Origin: Paroedura picta
Lineage: Eukaryota > Chordata > Lepidosauria > Squamata > Gekkonidae
Direction of reading: 5' to 3'
DNA length: 64,000 nucleotides
Assembly: GCF_049243985.1 (NCBI RefSeq)
Contig: NC_135372.1
Location: 67,791,818-67,855,817, forward strand
The first letter of the stretch is position 1. The number at the start of each line of letters is the position of its first letter. The position numbers and the translations under genes are program-made. This document shows positions 47,101 through 53,100 of this stretch, one piece after another. Under the pieces are notes generated by a model, which searched no databases, was not told where the DNA came from, and worked only from the letters and a program-made list of their open reading frames with translations.

Positions 47101-50100
47101 GGCGTTGGGCGGGTGTGCGGGTGGAAAGGAGCAGGGCCACCGCGTCAAAGACGCAGCGGTCCTGCTCCTTTCCCCGCATCAAGGTGGAGGCAATGGGGAG
47201 GTGCGCTTAACTTTATTAAGACTAGTCAGAATAATGATGTACAAGCTTTTTCAGAATTTTGCTTAGTTCTGCTCTCTGCAAAGGTCTGGACACCCTGAGA
47301 GCAGAAAGATTCCCTAAGTTGGCCTCAGAGTCCTTTTCAGTCAACACATCTATCTTTTTAATCCATGCGAAGGTCCTAGCATACCCTGAAAGATTACATT
47401 AGTTGTGATGACATTAGATGACACTGGCATGTGCTTGTTCATTCTGAGCATTTTAAAATACATAGAATGTAATGCCAAAAAGGCTGTATACTTACCCATC
47501 AAGTACAAGTTTTCTGGAGTAGTTACTGGAATATTGATCAGTTTCATATCATCCTCATCAGTTTTGTCCCAGGAATTTGAATTGACACAAACACAGCTAG
47601 GACAGGAAGTAGCACTTTGGACCTAATTTTAAAAAGTATAGGAAAGTAGGGACTGATCAATCCCTAGCTATCAAATCTTATCCTTAGGACAGGATAACTA
47701 GTTCTTTCCCAATTACTTTGTCATTATACTTGAATAATGTTCTTTATTATAGTAAATAGAATACAGGATGGTCTTGACAGGCTGGAAAACTGGGCTAAAA
47801 TGAATAAAATGAAATTCAAGAGTGAAAAATGTCAAGTTCTTTATTTAAGTAGGCAAAATTCAATGCATCATTATAGTCTGGGGGAGACAGGTCTCTGTAG
47901 TAATGTGTGACAAGGACCTAGGGGTCTTAGTAGACCATACACTAAACATGAGTCATCAATATGACCCAGTTGAGTCATCAATATGACCCAGTTGCTAAAA
48001 AGGAGCAAATGGGAATCAAAAGAAGTATAGTGTCCAGATTGCACAGGATGATGGTACAGCTTTACTCTGCTCTGGTCGGATCTCAGAGTATCATATTCAG
48101 CTTTGGGCCCCACACTTGAAGAAGGATGTAGACAAACTGTAGCAAGTCCAGAGGAGGGCAACAAAAATGGTGTGGAGTTTGGCAACCAAGACGTAGGAGG
48201 AAAGGCTGAGGGAGCTTGGTCTGTTTAGCCTGGAGAGAAGATGACTAAGAGGGGATATGATAGCCTTCTTCAAGTACCTGAAGGGCTGTCACATAGAGGA
48301 TGGAGCAGAATCATTTACTGTTGCCCCAGAGGGTCGGACCAGAACAAAAAAAATCTCAGCTTAACATCTGGAAGAAGTTCCTGGCCATTAAAGCGGTTCC
48401 TCAATGGAAGAAGCTTCCTTGGGAGGTGGTGGCTTCTCCTTCTTTGAAAGTTGTAAATCAGAGGCTAGATAGCCATCTGACCGAAATGCTGATTCTGTGA
48501 ATTTAGGCATATTGTAAGTGGATGGGCAGAAGGGATTGCGTCTGAGCTTGACTTCTGTGGCCCTTTCTTGCATGCCCAGGGAAATGCTGATAGCCAGACC
48601 AGACTGATCAGGGATTCTGTTTTTTTATTGTGTGTGGGGGAAGGCATTATCTGGACATGGAATTGGGGTCACTGTGGGTGGGCAGGTAACTGAATTTTCT
48701 GCATTATGCACGTGGTTGGACTAGATGACCCTGGAGGTACCGTCTAACTATGATTCTAAACAAAATGCTCAAGGATTAATATTATACAGCTAGAAACAGT
48801 ATATGTACAATTCTTTTATCCCAGTCTCAAGAATAAAATACTGTCCAGGGTGAGAGAGGGGGTGGTATGAAGAAAGGTCTTTACATAGTTATACTGCAAA
48901 GGATCCAAGGTGATATATGCTTCCCCTATCCCCCAGATGTCTACTCTTTTATCTATCTAAATTATATGTCCACCCATTCTCCCTTACTTATGCACATTCC
49001 TTTCTCCATCTCTTGGACATGTGTTTCTCTTCCAGGGTTGCTCCTTTTCCCCCACTCCCTCTGTCATGTATGCTGTTTCAGACAACACTTGCCATAAGGA
49101 TATTACAATACACATTGCAAAAGAATGTCTGAAGGTTTCAAAATTACATTCCAACACATTATAGAAACCACACTAGTCATGATTCACACTGTAAGAGCAA
49201 AATCTTTCTAACTATCATATATACTGAACTGAAAGCTTCCTTCAGATACCTTTTGAGACAGGATGTGAATAGGTAAGCAAATGAAGATATTTATATATAC
49301 ATGGCTAGAGGCCAAGAGGTCATTAAACTTCTGCAGAGGAAGAATGAAGAGTGCTATTTAGAAAGGTCCATTTAATATTTAAAGAACTTTCTGAAATATC
49401 TTTTACTGAAGCCAAATTTACATTTTAGATGAAAAATATGAACTTTTCATGAAAAGGCTTAAGTAATAAGGAAAACCAAAGGAAATGCCATTAGACAAGC
49501 TAGTTCTCTGGTTTCTTTTGCCACTAGAGGGGACTATGAAGATCAAAAGCACTGAGACAAACCACAACATGAAAGTTCTAATAGTACATTATATCATCCT
49601 TGAGTATGCTCTGGACTTATCATCTAAGTGTGTGTTCCATGTTTGGAACTTAATTCTCAGGCATGCAGAAGTGCAACTGGGATCAGAACCATGGAGAGTG
49701 GAGGTTTCATTTAACCATGCCCCTGCGCATACACAAGGACAAACATATCATTAGATATTAAGAGCATCTGAGAAAACTTATTTTCAAAGGACCGTCTATC
49801 TAGTCTTATCAAATCATTTTGTTCTCTAAAAGGAGAGGTCAGTCTTCAAAAAGGATCAAACCATAGCAATGTGGATCTATTAACTAGGTTAGCTGCCACT
49901 CAAAGAGACTACTTGTAAACAAGAAAGATTCCAAACGGAGTTGCACCTATTAAACCCAAATGATATTATTCATGTCTTCAAATTATCTCTTCTAAGAAGA
50001 GTATTTTTCAGAATGTTACAGAAGAATCTTCACCCTGCTTTGTTCTACACATGAAAACTGCATGGCAGCTTATCTAAGAAATAATGGCTCCCCTGGTCTT

Positions 50101-53100
50101 ATAACTATTTAAATTGTGATTATTTTTATCCTACCTCAGCCAAATCTACAAAACACATCTAAGATACTCTGACATATAGAATCTTAGCCTAGAGCAGGAA
50201 AAGATTATAACAAATATTTTACTAGAATAAGATAATTAAGTCCTTTTCCCAGGGGGATATCACTACAACTGTCATAATTACATGGACACAAATGTAGTTG
50301 GTGTGTATCAATAGTCACACACAGAAATCTTATGATGTTCCCTGAATACAATTACAGTTTAATTCTAGCATGCTTATACACTTTCTACTCTTTTTAGTCT
50401 ATTTAGATTTTCAGCCTTGGTTGGGAAAGTATACTGCTCAAGTTACTGGGACTGGCTTCAACAAAATGTCTGAGAAAGTCTGCTTTGTAAGGAAAGCCAA
50501 GGTGAATAGCTAAGAAACTATGGAAAAATTAAGGTAATGGCTTATTTTCAACGATAACAAACCGTATTAATAGATTACACTTACTGAGGCCAAACTCTGT
50601 ACTGAACCTGAATATTTACTGAAGAGGCTTCCATTTGCATTTATACAAAACTGAGAACCTTTTTCTTTGGCTGAACTCAGTGAGAGCGTTAGATTTTGTC
50701 TGCTGCTGGAGCAACTGGAATCTGAAATGAAATACACAGTGATTAAGAATTTCAGCTGCTAAAATATGGTATCCAGTTAAAAAAAGGCCTTGAGCTGAGG
50801 GATACCTACATTTTCTATAGCATTTCAACAGTTAGGTTCAATAATGGTTGAAGAAGAATTTGCACTTTCTGTTCTAGAATGTTACTAATGCAATTCAAGG
50901 GAATATTGAGACCCTTAATATCTAAATCACATTTCAGTGGGTCAGTAGACAAAGTGTTCACCCACTGTTTGCTTTATAGAACAGCAGAACCATGCTTTTT
51001 GTTAGAGCAAGGCTTTAAGAAAATAGAAAATGAAGACAGGAAGTATACATATAGTTTTATACTGGGGCTGCTAGTACTGGAAATGCTCTGTATGCTTTCT
51101 GCCCTTACAGTCTTCTACCCCTGCTACAGGCCTACGGACTCATTTTCACTCTTACATTGTAAGTAGCTGTGTGACAGTTTGCTGAGAGAGTAGGTGAAAG
51201 TAAAGAATGCAGAGGACACCATTAAGAACACATGCCATCACCTGTGTATGCACTGCACATATAGCTGTTCAGTAGTACATTGCAGTGGCAAACTGCTAAC
51301 TGTAAATGAATGGTGGCAAGTCACAAAAATGGGAAGCATGCATGCTGGACGGGAGATGGCCTGTATGACCCCCTCCCAACTCTATGATTCTATAGTTCTA
51401 AGGCTAAGTCTTTATGGCTGTCCATCCTAATGGACAGATAAGAAGTTTCACTCTTACAGTAGTGGCACATTTCAGGCACCTTCACCTCTAGCCTGGCAGA
51501 TGGAAGGTGTTCTTCTTTACAATATTCTCCAATGAGGTTGGCCAGAGGAGCAGAACTCACACTTGTATCTTCAGTCTTACAGAAAGTCCAGTCATCTTTA
51601 TCGGAACATACAAAACCAGGAAACTTTGGTTCCTACCAACTGATTGACTAGCAAAATGTTGAGGTCATTCCTGACAAATGAATCAGCTGTATGATTTCCA
51701 TTTAGCACCTGTTCCCTAACAGAAAGAGCCCATCCAAGCTTTGCTTTATGTCACTGGAACAAGAGGAGTTTCAGAAGACCTCGGTAAGCATTGCCTTTAC
51801 ATGTGCCCATTCAGCAGTTTTTACACCTCTATCATAGATTGAGGGCCCAAAATTCTGTGACTGTCCACACTGTGACAGCCCTCTTGGGGTGGTGCCCACT
51901 GCCTTTTCTCATAATTCCAAAAGGCTAAATGTTGGCTTAAGAGCTGTCAGTTCCTGATTGCCAATACTGAATTGGTAGTCTACAATAGTTTGGACACCTA
52001 ACTCTAAGGTTAGTATAGCTTCATGAGTTTTTTATTCAAGAGTATAGTTTTCTATGTATTAAGAGCCTTCATCCTCCTAAACATGTGTACTTGGTAAGTC
52101 TTTCTGATATCAACTGCATCTACTTCCAAGGAACTCTAATGTGTAGAAGTTTAGCTTTCTGCAAACAGGTCACATACCTTTTTCTGATGCAGCTGTTTTT
52201 GCATACTCTAAAACCACACGACCTGGTTCCCATTGAGATAATTTCCTGTTTTTCTTTCCACGTTTTCTTTTGAAGTGATGGGCAAGGAAAAGCACCGATA
52301 TTGCACTCACTGCAGTTACCACAATAAGCTTCTTCAGACCTGTTGGGATCTTAACCTTTATATCAAAAAGAAGACTATATCACTTCTTCTATTTAAACCG
52401 AACAACAATTGTTGATATTTTTAACAATACATATTATAATATACAGAATTTCATCAAGGTTTCTTTAGCACACTTGCTAAATGTTTGACTTAAAGCCCTC
52501 TTCCTTGTGTAATACATTTTGCCAAAATAAATACAAATGTATTTATCTCACCGTTTATATAAATTATGCATGGTATTCTGGCAATCATACTGTCCTAAAT
52601 AAAAACCCAGTTTTCACTTGCAGATAGAGAAAAGTGATGGATGAACACATTGCTGAGTTGAAGTTTATCATTTACGATTTTGTTTCTTAAAGCCAAACAA
52701 AACTAAATCATCATGCCCTGAGTAGTATAGGGCACATACTGGACACAATGTATTCATTGAACACTTTTGGATACAATTTCCTTGAACATGGTATCTTTCC
52801 AAAAGACATGCCTAGTATTATGCTTAAAGGAGTAATGCTCTAGTAGTTGTCTTTACAACTTCATTCCATATAAACATTTACAGAACAAACGTGAGGTTTT
52901 TTTCAGTAAGAGCTCGAGATAACTACCAATAAACTTTGCAGACATCTGTTCTTCTAATAAACCCAGTCAGAACAGAAGCAGGAGCAAGCTATTATCTCTA
53001 GCGACCTTATCCTAAATATATATTTCATAGAAACAAATCGTATTGAGTTTGATAGGTGCTGCTTAACAATGGAGCATAAGCCACGGAGCTCTTTACTAAT

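Noticed and set aside
51194-51430. Open frame with several Cys and His, zinc-finger-like at first sight
   Set aside because: Spacing fits no zinc-finger class, and its 3' part is a CR1 end (51345-51402).
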